From Halobacteriales archaeon QS_1_68_17 (GTDB lineage Archaea; Halobacteriota; Halobacteria; Halobacteriales; Haloarculaceae), in NCBI GenBank assembly GCA_003021105.1, contig PXRG01000029.1, positions 60,170 to 116,292 of the forward strand: DNA of 56,123 bases, given 5' to 3'. This document shows, one piece after another, positions 55,843-56,123 of the stretch. The notes under the pieces were generated by a model. That model did no database searches. It was given only the letters and a program-made list of their open reading frames with translations, and had not been told where the DNA came from. The first letter of the stretch is position 1; each line of letters opens with the position of its first letter. The position numbers and the translations under genes are program-made.

Positions 55843-56123
55843 TCACTCCTCCCTGACCAGCCGTTCGTCGCCGTGTCGCTCCCGCAGCCGCCGGAACTCC
55901 GCGTGCTGCCGCCGGACCCGCGGCGTCGCCTCCGCGCAGGCGTGCTCGAACATCACCTCCGGATCGGTCCCCATCTCCTCGGCCGCGTCGATCAGGTCCG
56001 CGACTTCCTCGCGGACGGACTCCTCGATGGCGTCGACGCGTTCGTCGTCGATGAGCCCGCGGTCCCGGAGGAACTGCTCCATGCGGGGGATGGGGTCTTT
56101 TTGTTTCCAGCGTTCGACTTCTG
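55843..56123 (-). CDS. pdhA: E1-alpha subunit of a 2-oxoacid dehydrogenase, C-terminal end (partial)
   Basis: The 93 visible codons run off the right edge. The readable C-terminal part is VERWKQKDPIPRMEQFLRDR, then ERVDAIEESVREEVADLIDA and PEVMFEHACAEATPRVRRQH. The W-K-x-K-D-P-I-x-R motif, near the end of the E1-alpha domain, is diagnostic of thiamine-diphosphate dehydrogenase alpha subunits (pyruvate or branched-chain type). An internal ATG at 56082 is only a methionine. It would be followed downstream by E1-beta in a complete operon, but the operon is transcribed away from the window edge and the beta gene is not seen on the left. Confidence 0.8.
   Translation of the reverse strand, partial: EVERWKQKDPIPRMEQFLRDRGLIDDERVDAIEESVREEVADLIDAAEEMGTDPEVMFEHACAEATPRVRRQHAEFRRLRERHGDERLVREE

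Overview
The window is GC-rich DNA from a haloarchaeon (class Halobacteria). Supporting signs are the very acidic predicted proteins, archaeal information-processing genes (FEN1, SRP19, Gar1, a group II chaperonin), coenzyme F420 genes, TATA-type promoters close to start codons, and many small proteins of haloarchaeal type. A glutamate dehydrogenase, a CitE-like lyase, MaoC hydratases and propionyl-CoA/methylmalonyl-CoA genes are compatible with the methylaspartate cycle, which would point towards the Haloarcula group. That placement is an inference. The window is ordinary chromosome with a few scars of mobile DNA; there is no rRNA, CRISPR array, transposase or phage gene.

Layout. 0-3.6 kb: 5' part of FEN1, an acetyltransferase, a 35-bp tandem repeat, a methyltransferase, a DUF3054 protein and an MFS transporter. 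4-8.3 kb: an ornithine-cyclodeaminase-family enzyme, an srp19-gar1-presenilin-type protease cluster, a creatininase-family amidohydrolase and a MaoC protein. 8.3-13.5 kb: cytochrome oxidase subunit II divergent from a CtaA-like/CtaB fusion, a membrane protein, a SelW/Rdx-like protein and a two-gene ABC exporter. 13.5-14.1 kb: a formyltransferase-like pseudogene split by a MITE. 14.8-20.7 kb: two formamidase paralogues flanking a CrcB fluoride-channel pair, an AmiS/UreI-type amide channel and a divergent chaperonin. 21-29 kb: a zinc-finger KaiC/RecA-like protein, DUF420, the methylmalonyl-CoA mutase B12 subunit with MeaB, a hydrolase, small proteins, an acyl-CoA dehydrogenase and a membrane protein. 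29-34.7 kb: 3-hydroxyacyl-CoA dehydrogenase, class I aldolase plus fructose bisphosphatase, an acyl-CoA carboxylase with an extra N-terminal domain, and an SDR. 34.7-41.7 kb: a PQQ-type lipoprotein, small membrane proteins, MaoC, archaetidylserine decarboxylase, a CitE-like lyase and glutamate dehydrogenase. 41.7-46.9 kb: two FAD oxidoreductases, an IclR regulator, a 58-bp repeat array and a glutaryl-CoA-dehydrogenase-like enzyme. 46.9-50.2 kb: F420 genes npdG and cofG, convergent with cofH. 50.7-56.1 kb: a small conserved protein, tRNA-Arg with partial copies of its 3' end, TatA, a LOV/PAS histidine kinase, a wrecked KaiC-like gene, a peroxiredoxin, an HD hydrolase and the 3' end of an E1-alpha dehydrogenase gene.

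The most unusual feature is two families of miniature inverted-repeat elements, seven copies of about 80-109 bp. They begin with TA and sit in a 3-bp TCA/TGA target duplication. Five of the seven lie exactly on a gene's stop codon, where duplicating TGA keeps the stop. The other two split genes, and removing one element plus one TCA restores each reading frame across the junction. Other points of note are the four-copy 58-bp array copied from the 3' end of an acyl-CoA dehydrogenase gene, a LOV-domain kinase beside the KaiC-like remnant, and repeated tRNA-Arg 3' ends that look like old integration sites.
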